Below are positions 1 through 11,404 of a stretch of DNA of 64,000 nt, one piece after another. How positions within the stretch are numbered: position 1 is the first letter of the stretch; every line of letters begins with the position of its first letter. The translations under genes were made by a program, and so were the position numbers. The stretch comes from Odiellus spinosus (lineage: Eukaryota > Arthropoda > Arachnida > Opiliones > Phalangiidae): positions 24,378,200 through 24,442,199 of the forward strand of contig OY987231.1 in NCBI GenBank assembly GCA_963920705.1, read 5' to 3'. Under the pieces are notes generated by a model. The model was given only the letters and a program-made list of their open reading frames with translations. It had not been told where the DNA came from and made no database searches.

Positions 1-788
1 ACTTCCGAATCTCCGGGACCGGATTAAGACCGTGAGAAAATAATTCGCCTCCTAATTAAGATCCTCCTTAATCCGGGTGGCTGAAAACGAGAATGAATAC
101 GAATTTTCGCGCTAAATAGCGGAACTGTTTAAGTAACTTATGACTGAACGAAATTGCTCTAAGCTATGGGGGGAAAGACGCGTAGATGGAATATGTTATT
201 TATCCTCCCGTTTGCCCCTGAACGCGAGCTTCGCCTCGGACACGCTTCTAAAGCTGGTCCCGGGACGTGGATGGTTATTTATCCGCGTCTCGTTTTTAAA
301 AGGCAATCGCGTCTCCTTACCCCGCCTTCCGCTTCGCTGGCTCAAAAACTTTAAATAAATAGGGGTCAGGCGGCGCCGCGCCTTCCAAAGTATTAACGCT
401 CTACGAGAAAATAACGTTATTTGCCATTTTGGCGTTCCACCGATTCCGGATTAACGCGAGCGAGGATTTCGAGAGCTTAAGCTTTACGATTATTTGAACG
501 TTTTTGAAATCTATTTTCAAATTCGGTTGTGTCGAAGATTAGGAGCCCCTTCTTATTTAAACTTATTTGGAATTGTTTTCGCGATTTTTCGTAGATTTCG
601 CTCGGAGTTTCTAATTCGTATTTTTTCGTTCCTCGAAAACTTGAAAGATCCTTCTTAAGATTGATCCGTTTTCAGCCTCAACAACTCCGCCCTTCTTTTC
701 CATAAGGTTTTTTTGTTTTTCGATTTATTTTTAACGATTCGTAACACTCTTAAAAGAGGCGAACATTTTCCTAGAAAAACTAACCTTG
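1..788. other. No gene recognised
   Basis: I see no coding region, RNA gene or clear repeat here. The open frames are short and on both strands (about 60-70 codons) with no recognisable domain. The DNA is ordinary for the window, A+T-rich with abundant CpG. Confidence 0.5.
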
Positions 789-1011
789 CAGGGTTGCCAC
801 GGGTCAGGGAAAAGTCAGGGAATTTAAAGATCTTTCGAGAAGCCAGGAATTGCGATCATTCTCAGCTGACGGCGTGTCAGTTGCGTAGATTAGAACAAAG
901 ATACAAAAGCTTAAAAATTGCGTAGTATTAGTCGAAACGGTCAGGGAAAATCGTTGGAAAAGGTCAGGGAAAACCTGAAAAAGTCAGGGAATTTGAATCT
1001 GAAAAAACTGT
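789..1011 (+). mobile_element. hAT-like non-autonomous element, right end missing
   Basis: The left end reads CAGGGTTGCCACGGGTCAGG and is followed by several GTCAGGGAA/GTCAGGGAAAA subrepeats. The same order of blocks occurs in the fuller copy at 23053-23352: GGGTTGCC, GTCAGGGAATTTAAAGATC, AGAAGCCAGG, GAAACGGTCAGGG, TCGTTGGAAAAGG, GAATTTGAATCTG. In that copy the element ends in GCGCCAACCCTG. Here the match stops at AAAAACTG near 1011 and the terminal repeat is absent, so this copy is truncated on the right. CAGGGTTGCC-type ends are typical of hAT elements. No transposase remains. Assignment to hAT rests on the termini only. Confidence 0.7.
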
Positions 1012-1388
1012 GGTCCTTTTTTTTAATTTTGCGAAACAAAATATTTTATGGAATTATTTTTGAAAAGTGGATTTCATTATTTTTAAAAATCCCAGGATTT
1101 TTAAAAATCCCAAATAAATCTGGTAATTTTTGTTTTTATTATTGGGATGTAGGATATACGCGGTACCTTTTTTTTTTCGTCTCCGATCTCCGATCTCGGT
1201 CGTAAGACCTTGATTAAAGTAATTATTAATCTAGCCAAGCAATAGTAATAAAAGATTAAGAGTGGGGGAATATGACCCGGTTTCGTACAAGCTACAAATT
1301 TGAAACGAAATTAAGCGTAGACTCTAATCGCGTAGTTTATCGGCGTCTCGATGCTTTTTTTTTTTTCTTCCTTTCGCTAAAGTTGAAG

Positions 1389-1480
1389 TGGGCGTGGCTT
1401 ATTTTAACTTCGTCACGATTGACGTCATTGCCCCGATTAAAACTATAAAATCCGCCTTTTTTTTCTAAAAGTTATCTTAG
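1389..1480 (+). promoter_or_regulatory. Candidate RNA polymerase II promoter (GC-box, CRE, TATA)
   Basis: Reading on the + strand, a GGGCGTGGC box (about 1390) is followed by a perfect cAMP-response octamer TGACGTCA (1420-1427) and a TATAAAA box (1444-1450). That spacing would put a start site near 1475. Downstream, an ATG at about 1495 opens only a seven-codon frame, so any product would need splicing or a later start. No gene is recognised downstream. Motif order is seen directly; promoter function is inference and chance co-occurrence is possible. Confidence 0.22.
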
Positions 1481-4400
1481 CGCGGAATTTCTTAATGGCG
1501 GCTCGCTTTGAAATTTAATTCGCTTTTTAAAATTCTTAAAGAATTTAAAGGGAGAATCGAGCTACGCCTTTTTATCAACTTAATCGATCCTTCATTTTTG
1601 TCCAGCCTAATTCGTTTAGATACTTAAAAAAAAAGTTCGTTAGAATATTTCAATTTTATTTTAAGATTTGAGAATAACCGAAATTAAAGGGAAAATGAAA
1701 CTAGATTGTAGCTCCGATTATTTGAAAGACTCGCACGTTTCTCCCCGCGAATAAATTAAAAGAATCGGTTGGAAAAACGCGATTTAGTCATTGGACGTTC
1801 CCTTTAGAAGGGGGGAGGGGGAAGCGATCCAAATTAATCCATCTATCTTCTAGCGTACACCTCTTTTTCTTTCCGATCGATTAAATTTAATGGATCGATT
1901 AAATATAAATTGTAAAACGGCCGAAAGATATAGTCGCCGATCCGCGACATCAAAATCTTTGAACCAACGAAGAAACGTTAGGGGAAGCGGAGGGGACCGG
2001 AGAGAGAAAGACAACGCCGCGACGAATTCCGCCAACCGCTTCTTGATTTCCGCCAGCCGAAATCAATGGAAGGCGAAAATGACGAAATCCCAATTAAAAT
2101 CTAGCTTTAAAATATGTGGGCGCGATCCTAAATTGACGTTAGAGATCGGGGTTTGGACAAAATAATCCGCAACTATCAGTTAATCATAAAAAAATAATCG
2201 GAAAATTATTCGCGATTACGTTGGATTTATCATAGACTTTCCTCGAAAAATTTTAAGTTGCGAATAAAGATAAAATAATCAGAAATTTTCTTGTCCAAAC
2301 TTCGATCTCTAATTGACGTATTGCTTCTATTTCTCCGGACACGCGTTCAATGAATTTATAGGAGACCCCCGATCCGCCCCCCCCCCCGTATCTTCCGTCG
2401 CGATCTTTCTCGAAACTGGGTTTCCTTTCGCGAACAAAGTAAAGCTTTAATCTCCTCTTTCTCTAAATCTCTCGGCGGAAAGAGTTGCCAAAAAAGGATG
2501 TCGATTTTTGTCGCCAGAGAGAAAGAGTTCGTCCGTTTCTAACTTATTTCGATCGCGTTCAAAGCCTGGAAATATATTTAAATATATTTCTTTATCCATA
2601 CTCGATGAACTTTAGTGGGCTTCTTCGTTAGACTCGCGACCATCGATTCGATTTAAAGGGAGAATGAAGCCCCGTTTCTCTTAAATTTATCATAAAGTAT
2701 TTAAAGGGCGATTTTAAAGGTAAAATCGCCTCCTAAAATAAGTTGCCGAAGGAATCTTCACCCCTCTCTTGACTTTGCCTCGCTTCGGATCTTGGAAAAA
2801 GTAAATACGAAACGGGCTTTAATAGAAGATGATCCGGGCTGCCTTTTCGGCGTTAAGCCTAATTGTAAACGCGGGCGGGCGGATCTAATTGGGCGTTTAA
2901 CGAGTTGAATCTTTGGCGTACATACTTACCTGGCTCTTTTCGGGCTCGTCTCTCCGGCCATCTCATTCCCGCTTCGGGTTCGTTGCCAACGTAGGCTGTC
3001 GCGACGAACGAGGGTTGACGCCATATTTAATCGATATATATTCTCTCGCGCGTCAAGATAGACAGATCCTGATGTCATCTACAGAACTCGAAGTACAATC
3101 GCCTTTAACAATTCAATACGTTTCAGAGAAAGAGAGAGAGAGAGAGAGACTTATTTTTCTATTTTCTTTTTGAAATCCTTTGATTGGGTCCCTCGATCCG
3201 TCTAAAGAAAAGATAATCGAATTTTAATATGTCTAAGAGCTATTCTTCGGCGTCTTTCCGCGTCAATTTCAATTTGTTTTTCAACCAATAATTAATTTTT
3301 AGAGCTTATTGACTTAATAGACTTTCGTGTCCCGTTGTTAATAATGCTTAGGCAAATCGAAATTAATTCCAATATATTTTAATCTATTTTATTGAACAAA
3401 TTAATCTTTAAAAACGCGCGTTTATGCGTAATAGTCGGTGGTCCGGGTTTATATATTCGGCGGGGTTTAACGTGAGGTAGTTGAGATCGACGTTGGCGAG
3501 TTCCTTTTAGTCCAATTTGGTCAATTACTCGTAATTGAAGCTCGCCTCCTATATCTCCGTAATTCCCGGATAAAGTGGCGATCATCCCACGCGGCCAACG
3601 ATCGAGAAGGGGCTTCCTTCGCGTCGTTTCCAAACCCTAAAACAAATGAAAAAAAGTTTATCCGTCAAATGAAAGAAAATAGCTTTTTCTACCCACGCGT
3701 TCGCGCGTCCCCGTTTCGAGCCAACTTCAATACGCTATAGGCCTAAAGACGCCTTCGCGCTGTTTCTTCGAGCGGCTCGGCTAAATAACGCGAATATTCT
3801 TTGTAAAAGCGCGTGGTTGCGTCAATAGCTCTTAAACCCAGGCTTAGAAGCGGGCGCGTTTTTTGCTATCTTTTTTTTATTGTACGTGATTCGAGACGAA
3901 TCCTTGTTGGGAAATCATGACCAGTTTCGTCGCCCCGCCCCCTTATTTTCTTTTCCAACTGGAGTTATTTGCCTTTCGTGAGCGGATATGCCCTCCTACG
4001 CTCCTTACAACTTCTTCGTCCGATAAACACGACGCTCACTTTATTATTATTATTATTATTTGAGAACATTTGTCTTAGCCGAAAAGAACCCCCCTCCCCT
4101 TTATAGTCAGTTACGTAATCTTTTTAGTACAGTCAAAGCCACTCTCCTAGCTAATTTCGCGACTATCTATTTTTGAGTATTAATCTTGGTCGCTTTCCCG
4201 GTAAGGGGGGACCAGGGAGGGTCCTTTTTCATTATTATTGTCGTATATATTAAGAATGGTCCGTTAGACGAAACGGGACCCCGTCATCGGGCGCCTTCCC
4301 TCTCGCTCGGCACCCCGCCATAAATCCCACGACCCCCTCCATCGTCCCGGGCCATTTCCCGGTTGCTACCTGTTGGGCTCCTTCCGTCTTCGATCCGGCC

Positions 4401-5124
4401 GGGTTAGATTAATGGAAGTAGGGGGGGGGGGAGAGGGGGCGACGTTTATTATAACGCCGTTAGAAACGCTACCTTTAAGAATATTTTAAATCTCCTATAA
4501 ACGTATCGCGGTTGCGCGTGACGTCATTTTACCCGCCTTTACGCGCGCTCGCTTTTAAAACACTACTCCGCCGTTGTTTTTATTTATAATTGTAGTAGCA
4601 ACAAAAACCCGTGAAAAATCGCGGGATATTTCCAGACTTTGCTAGAACTTTCGAGCGCTTTGTAGAATTTTTGAGACAGCTCCGGACGGACGGACGTTGG
4701 ATTTAATTCCGTTATTAGCGAGGAACTAAACAATTATAAACAAAACCAAAAGCGGAGCGCTTTAAAAGAGAGCTTCGATCAAACGAAAGAAAGAAAATGA
4801 TTTTAACTCGGCCGAAAACAATCGTAATTTCGTTCATTAAACGTAAATTAAAAGGAAACCTAATTGAAGTTTTAAGGCTCGATCGTGTTCGTTATCCCTT
4901 TGAACGGGAATTTCCCAAATTATCAATCGAGGTCGGATAATTTGTCACTAATCTAATATATAGCTTAATAAAGTGTCGAGGAAAGCGAAATTAATCGATT
5001 AATCGAAAGTCGGGGGAATAATTCCTGAAAAAGGCGTTTAAATCGTTCATCAAACGATTCCAATCGATAAAATTGTTAAACTTCTTTTGGAGAAACGATT
5101 CTTTTTGGAATAGGACCATTGGAA
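1481..5124. other. No gene recognised; T2-like motifs and short simple repeats
   Basis: This stretch has no supported gene. It carries three copies of the TTAAAGGGAGAATGAA-type motif (1544-1560, 1684-1700 and 2652-2670), an 11-base C run (2377-2387), a (GA)n tract (3125-3149), a (TTA)n tract (4041-4060), an 11-base G run (4421-4431) and a TGACGTCA octamer (4519-4526). Open frames are under 95 codons and match nothing I know. Confidence 0.5.
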
Positions 5125-5379
5125 GGGGGGGGGGGGGCTATTTGGACGAGGCTCTCTCTCTCTCTCTCTCTCTCACTGTAGGCGCGCTTGTTTCTAACGC
5201 GATGCTTTGATACGGGGTATATTTTCCCACGCTGCTGTGACCGAGTTTCGTTGGCATGCCTATATATACATCTACGTTGCGTAATATCCAAACAGCCAGT
5301 GTTAATCTAGAAAAATGCCGACACTACCACGCGGCGAACGGAGAGAGAGAAAGAGAGAGAGCAATTTGGGGGATCCTCT

Positions 5380-5447
<68 letters not shown>
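5125..5447. repeat. Simple-repeat cluster: poly-G, two (CT)n tracts and a (GA)n tract
   Basis: A 13-base G run (5125-5137) is followed by (CT)n at 5152-5174, a purine tract of GA/AGA repeats at 5340-5361, and a (CT)n tract of about 32 dinucleotides at 5383-5447. The GA and CT tracts face each other across about 20 bases, so they can pair as a hairpin. Long CT tracts can also form triplex DNA. Open frames reading Ser-Leu or Arg-Glu repeats here are products of the microsatellite and not genes. Confidence 0.9.
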
Positions 5448-5450
<3 letters not shown>

Positions 5451-6074
5451 CGGTGGCCCTACATTTTCTAAATGAGGAACATCTGGCTTTCGAAATATAT
5501 ATATATATACACTTGTATATCTCCCTCCCGCGGTTCGTCGTTCGTTCTTAAGATTGGAAGCGACGAAGAAAAGCCTTGGACCCGGGCTGAAGTTTGGAGC
5601 GACTATCGCCTACTCGCCCGTTTCCATCTTCGTCGCGTCTTCTTCCCCGGATTAACGCTATATAGTTTGTACTAGAAATTAGACGGAATGAAGGAAAGAA
5701 CCTTCTATAGGCCTCTATACGGTGGAACAGAGGGAGGATGAAATATTAAAAAGAAATTATTAACGCGTACGTCAACTCGAACCTTATTCGGATTAACGAG
5801 CCCAACGAGATGGAATAAATTCGGATTAACTAAAATTTCGGATTAACTAGAAAGAAATTCGGGCGACTCTTTCTTATCTCGCTAATTAGCTCCGTAATTG
5901 TTAAGCTTCCAGGTCCCATTAGCTCGCGTTCCGACTTCCATTGGCGTAATGAACAACTCGGATGTTTTTGAAAGCGTCATTTTTCTCCGGGGTATCCTCC
6001 CTTTAAACGCGACGTATTCGAACCTTATTCGTCGTTGCTCTATGGAGCGGAATCGGAGTAGCCCCCTTCGAGGT

Positions 6075-6090
6075 CCCCCCCCCCCCCCCC
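6075..6090. repeat. Poly-C tract, 16 bases
   Basis: This is an uninterrupted run of 16 C on the + strand, one of more than thirty C or G runs of nine or more in the window. It interrupts a Pro-rich open frame that has no other support. Confidence 0.95.
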
Positions 6091-6407
6091 GCCTACTCTT
6101 ACGGTTAACCATAAAAAAAATTATTTCTCTCTCTCTCCTCCGAAATCTTTGAATTACGCGAGAGAAAGTTGCGAGACCGTTTTAAAATCCATTTTGGAAG
6201 CCACGAAACCTTTTTTTTTTTATATCCGAAGTGTAGTTTATTCGTTTAAAGGAAGACGGCCGACCGATTCCAAATATCCGAGTCATTCGATTAAAAAAAT
6301 AGCTCCTAATCTCTCGGCTTCTTAAAAATGAAATAGTTAATGAGTGGATAATCCTTTTAGCTTACTTATAGTAGCACCCATTTCAAAAGCTTTCCAGGCT
6401 TCGTACG

Positions 6408-6850
6408 GAACCTGGAAAAGTCGGGGAATTTGGAAATTGGCCCAAAAAGTCGGGAAATTTGGAAAGTGGCCCCAAAGGTCAGGGAAAAGTCGGGGAATTT
6501 GAAAATTGCTCCAATAGGTCAGGTTGAAAATAGCCCATATGGTCAGAGAAAATAAATATTTTGGTACCAGTGTCAATGAACTGTTTATGATTGGTTGACC
6601 AATCAGTTGTAACGTAATTATTATTAACTGAAAATATTTGCCTAAAGATTCAAATTGTTTTCATATTCCTCGTAAACTATCAGCTGACCCCGATTGATAA
6701 ACTCTGTCAAATAAAATAGGGGAATTGCCAACGGCTCAAGCTCGAAGAATAAATTCGCGAACAAAATATTCAAATTGGTCTGGGAAATTATTTTGAAATG
6801 GTCAGGGAAAAGTCAGGGAAATTAACTCGCAAAATTTTGCGTGAACCCTG
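6408..6850 (+). mobile_element. Decayed hAT-like element with GTCAGGGAA subrepeats
   Basis: Six or more copies of AAAGTCGGGGAATTTGGAAA- and GTCAGGGAAAA-type subrepeats occur between about 6410 and 6835. The right end GTGAACCCTG resembles the CCAACCCTG terminus of the copy at 23053-23352. A convincing left terminus is not visible, so the start is approximate. A palindrome GATTGGTTGACCAATC lies inside, near 6589, and holds two inverted CCAAT words. The copy looks old. Confidence 0.5.
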
Positions 6851-7608
6851 ATTTCGAATAAACCAATTTCCGTACGTCTCCCTTGAAACGAAACCGGGGG
6901 GGGGGGGGTGAGGGGGCGGAGGTTAATTTGGGGACACGTAATTGATCCCGAAACGAGAAAAACGGGCTCCGATAATGATTAAATATAATTAGGCCCAACT
7001 ACGAACGAAAAGAATTATTAAAAAGAATAAAAGGAACGTGGAGTGTTCAGCGCCAAATTCACGATAAATCAATTAGATTCCTTACGAAATAAAAACACGC
7101 TGAAAAATGGCTTTAGAAAAAAAGAAACGATGATTTTATCGTTAGAGGTCGAGCGAGTTATTTTAACAAATTTTAAAATCCTACAATCTTCCGCCCCGTT
7201 TTCGATCAAAATGTTTTGCGGCCAAGAATCTTGTCGAAACCAAAGCTTAGTTTTGACGCGAGTGACAAATTCGTGGCCAAAAAATTCTCGATTGAACACG
7301 CGCCTTAAGTTTAAAGCCAAGATTTGAGCAGAGCCGCGAAACTTTGCCATTAAAATGAGCATTTGCTTAGTTGGTTTTTGTTCGCACCCATGGCTCGTAG
7401 TTCTTAATTGGTCGCTATATAGAGGAGCTTCGGAGTGGATTAGAGTGGAGTAGAGTGGAGGCGGGGCGGAGGGAGACAGATAGACCTTGAGATGCGGTTG
7501 AAATTCTCGTGGAAACCACTTCGTTTTTTGTTGTTTTTTTTCCTTCCAGTTCGTAATTACGGAGCGAAAAGAAATGTCCGCGTTAATCGCGTTTCCTCCC
7601 GCGTTTAC

Positions 7609-7942
7609 GAGGGGTCGGACATACAACGTTAAAGCGTACGGGATTTAAAAATCCTCGCGATTATTTATCCATTTTTTCCCACAGATTTAAGGATTTAAAA
7701 TAAAATCTTAAGATTTAAAATAAAATCTTAAGATTTAAAATAAAATCTTAAGATTTAAAAGATTTATTCTAGATTTGGTGATTTATTTTCGAATTTAGCG
7801 ATTTTTCCTCGGATTTCTCATTTATTTCAGGGATTTATTAATTTTTAATTCTAAAGATTTTTCCAAGATTTTCAATCTTTGTCGGATTTATTTTGTGATT
7901 TTTTTTGTTATCGTCCGGGATTTCTAGGAATGTCCGACCCCT
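7609..7942 (+). mobile_element. Short TIR element with internal 21-bp repeats
   Basis: The ends GAGGGGTCGGACAT (7609-7622) and ATGTCCGACCCCTC (7929-7942) are perfect inverted repeats of 14 bp. The flanks GCGTTTAC and TCGTTTAT are similar and could be a decayed duplication, but they do not match exactly. The interior holds about four units of the type GATTTAAAATAAAATCTTAA (about 7683-7760), then looser GGATTT-rich sequence. The 185-codon minus-strand open frame beginning at 7626 runs leftward from the left end, so it is probably a chance frame. Superfamily unknown; no transposase. Confidence 0.6.
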
Positions 7943-10900
7943 CCCTCGTTTATAAGAATTAACCGTAGCTCTTCGTTCTTTCTCTCTCCTCTTTGAATGT
8001 TTGGCCCAAAAAACAAACCCGAAACTGGTTTCGAAATTAGCCCTGCACGCGTCTCCGTTATAACAACTCGAATTTCTTTTTCATTCGCGGTTTCTACAAA
8101 TGTACGAATTCTACTTTTGGTCCGCCCAAAATCGCGCCAAAACGTATTTTAAGTTTTCAACCGGAATTGTCGACTTGTTGCAGGCTTAAAATGTTTTTCA
8201 TTATTCGTTCCTTTCCCCGGGGCGCGTTCGAACTAAAGAATAGCGCCGTTCCATTCTTCGTATAATTAGAATCCATTGTTCTATAGTCGCCTCTTTCTTA
8301 CGTTCGGACATTGCTGGGTAACGCGGTCGAACCCGAGGCGGATCGCTACAAAATAATAAATCAACCTATCAATAAACTATAACGTACCGGGGTCCTCAGC
8401 CCCCTTTGAACAGCGGCGGTCGAGTTGGACATTATCGAGGGACCAACAGCCCCCAATCTCTCTCCCCCCCCGGGAGGGGTCTCTTAATTATTAAGCGAGG
8501 TTGCTCGTTCTTCATTTGTTTGGCGCTGCTGCGGAACTGGTCGTGCCATGGAATGTTCTCTTTCCTCGCTTCTATTATTATTATTTTTGCTCAGGCTCTC
8601 TTTTGGTTAACGAAAAGACAATGGCCGCCTATTGTATTCCCTCTTAATGGAATAAACTCCGCCCCTTACTTTCCCTCATCCCCCATAAACGTCGAGTAAT
8701 TAAAAATTCGACATTTTTCTAGCGAAGTTATAGATTCGTGCCAAAATCGCGTTCTTACCAATAAGAATAACGCCTTATTATCTCTACGTAACAATGTCCG
8801 TCACTAACGCTCCGGCGTATCGGGACTCTCTTTAGCGAATTAAGTAGAATTAAAATTTATTTTAATCACTCGTCAGACTCGTCTCGATGACGAAATGTCC
8901 CTAGAGGCGCGACGAATCGAAAAGATTAATAAGGCGCCTATTTTATTCCTCGAAACAAGAGGGAACAAGGGGGGAAGAACGCCTATATTTTGTTGGACCA
9001 TTTCATTATCCCTTTAAAAGGCTAAAAATATAGGTGGGAGGCGAAAATTGAAAAAAGTCATATCTGGGTGCGAGCGTAACGCGGAAGTCAAAAATCCTTT
9101 GGCATTTTGACAAGAGGTTTCCTTTAGGGCCAAAAACCAAATCACCCTCCGAAGTAGAAGAAAAACTCCTATAAAAAAATAAAGGCGAAGGACTCGTGGT
9201 CGCGTCAAATTTGTAAAGGCGATCGACAACTGTAAGACGATATTAGCTCTCGATTTGGGGGTGGGGGGGACCGAACAATGGGCTCCCATCCTAAACGCGA
9301 GGGCGGACGACCACGCAGCCTCCCGTGACGTGACACGACGCTTCCAACCCCCCCCTCTCTCTCTAATAAAAAAAAAGGTTATTCTTGGCGAAGGAAAGGT
9401 TAATAAGAAACCGCGAGCTTCGGGGAATTTATGGAATATTATGGAAAATATAGATATATTGTATTTGGGTCCTTGACGCGCTGCTAACCGGGAAACGGAG
9501 GGCTGTAAGGGGGAGAAGGATCGCTTCTTTTCACCTTGAACCGGCTGCCTTTGACTCCGAAAGCTTATGGAAGTCAATAGGGTTGTAAAATATCGGGTTA
9601 CCCCATCGTGGCGAAAGCGTCGAACAGCCTCGAAAAGACGCCAGTTAATGTCCATTCTAAGATTGAAACTATACTCCCCGTTTAACGCGTTCCCCTTTTA
9701 AATTCCTAAATGGAATTAATCTGATTAATAAGGCGTTCGCAACTCCTACGCCATAATGTTATTTAAACCTCTCTCTATACGATATACTTTCCGGTTACGC
9801 GTACACTCGTACAATTCATTTAATTTTCCCAATTAATAATTATTTAATATTATTATTGACTCGCGTTTCAATTCGCGTCGTTTTAAACGAGCTTGAAATT
9901 CTCATTTCCGACTAAAACGAGCCCTTCTCGAAGGCGTTCACTCTCAATTAGAATTAAATCATTTCGTGGTAATGTATTTTTACCCGATGACCCCTTCTTC
10001 CCAACCGCCCAACCGCCCATCCCCCAAACCTACACGTAGCTACGCTCAAAAATCTATAAGACGATTATAAATAATATAAAATGTAAATAATGGTCGACTA
10101 CTACTTTTTCCCGTACGAGGTTTAATACGGCGTATCATTCCGCCGTAACCTCGTCGCGTTCTAGCTCCTTTTCCTTCGACGTAGGATCGTTGTAGGGTTT
10201 AGTCCTTGGAGAGTATAGGTAGGGCCGATGCGGATAAAAAGGGCGCCAAATATCGGGGTTCGCGTTTTAAGCCCGACTAATTTATTAGAATGTCGCGTTC
10301 GACTCCGACCACACCCTCCAATAAATATACTAATATCTTTGGCGTATATCCCCGTTCTTGGCCTCCTAGACGCGGCTTGATTTAACGTCGTTTTCCGGAG
10401 CACCCACCGACGGCCCAAATATCTTCTACTACCCTATATAACGTGGAAAGGAGAGGAAGGAGGAGGAATTATTAAAATAACATTGTGGGGGGCTGCGTGC
10501 CAAATCTCCATTCTCCTAACAAAAAAAGGAAAAACACGAAACTAAGAAGTTAATCCCTTACGAACTAAAACTCACTCCAATTAAGAGTACGTACCGGCTT
10601 AAGGATGCCAAAGGTCACGGGTCAAATGAACGTACAATAATAACAATAATAAAAAAAAGTTCGGAAATATAATTTGTTGAAAACGGTATTTAAATAAGTA
10701 TAGTTTTAAATTTGGGGTTGACCACCGTTTTGAATCGTACTCGGAGACAAGGGGATACGACCCAATCGGCTGTCGTCTTTATTTAACGTAAATTTTGAAG
10801 TAATTAAGGAGAGAAAAGGTATTTGCCCGAAAAAATGGACTTTTTTCATTAGCGTTTTATCAAACAATTTCTTTTTTTCCTCGAGGCTCCCTTTAATATC

Positions 10901-11328
10901 GAAATTGAATATATTATTGAAATATAATTTCGGAAATTAAAGGGCAAGTATCGCCTGAAAATGGAACGCCTTCTTGTTTTACTAATTTCCATCGAAAATT
11001 AGCCGGGAGTTTTCAACAACGTTTAAGTCGTATTTTCCCTTTTTTTTTAAATCGTATCTCTTATTGGTTCGTGATATTTTTGGTAATTAATGGCCCGGCT
11101 GGGCTTTCGTATAGCGTCGCTTTCTATACAAATAATCCCTTTCGAACTCCGGCCCAAATTAACGTTAAGTTTGTACGTATTTATCCGTAGTTAACGTTCG
11201 AGACGAAGAATGTAAATGATAATGAAATTGCTCCTCGGGTCACTCCCCTCCCGAACTAGTTCTAACCGAAAGATTCATTTCCCTCCTATTCTATAGTCGC
11301 CCTTATGAAATTGAGATTAGATAAAAAG
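7943..11328. other. No gene recognised
   Basis: Apart from short simple repeats I see nothing assignable. A 213-codon minus-strand frame (9014-9655) is the longest open stretch. It contains one hydrophobic run of about 20 residues near its C-terminal third but no recognisable domain, and it passes through a CT microsatellite and G/C runs. Its length is only modestly above what a random 64-kb sequence of this composition yields, so I do not call it a gene. Confidence 0.45.
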
Positions 11329-11404
11329 CGGGGTTGCCACGGGTCAGGGGAAATCGTTGGAAAAGGTCAGGGAATTTGAATCTGAAAAAAGCGCGCCAAC
11401 CCTG
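11329..11404 (+). mobile_element. Minimal 76-bp deletion derivative of the hAT-like family
   Basis: The left end GGGGTTGCCACGGGTCAGGG is joined directly to the block GAAATCGTTGGAAAAGGTCA and then to GAATTTGAATCTG and the right end GCGCCAACCCTG. In the 300-bp copy at 23053-23352 these blocks lie about 215 bp apart. The join falls within the repeated word GTCAGGG, which fits internal deletion by recombination or slippage between subrepeats. Both terminal repeats are present. Confidence 0.7.

Noticed and set aside
5256-5551. Ser-Leu repeat proteins
   Set aside because: They are direct translations of a (CT)n microsatellite.
7069-7626. 185-codon open frame, minus strand
   Set aside because: No domain; it begins at the end of a small TIR element and overlaps an unrelated + strand frame.
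9014-9655. 213-codon open frame, minus strand, with one hydrophobic stretch
   Set aside because: No recognisable domain, passes through microsatellite sequence, and is only slightly longer than chance would allow.
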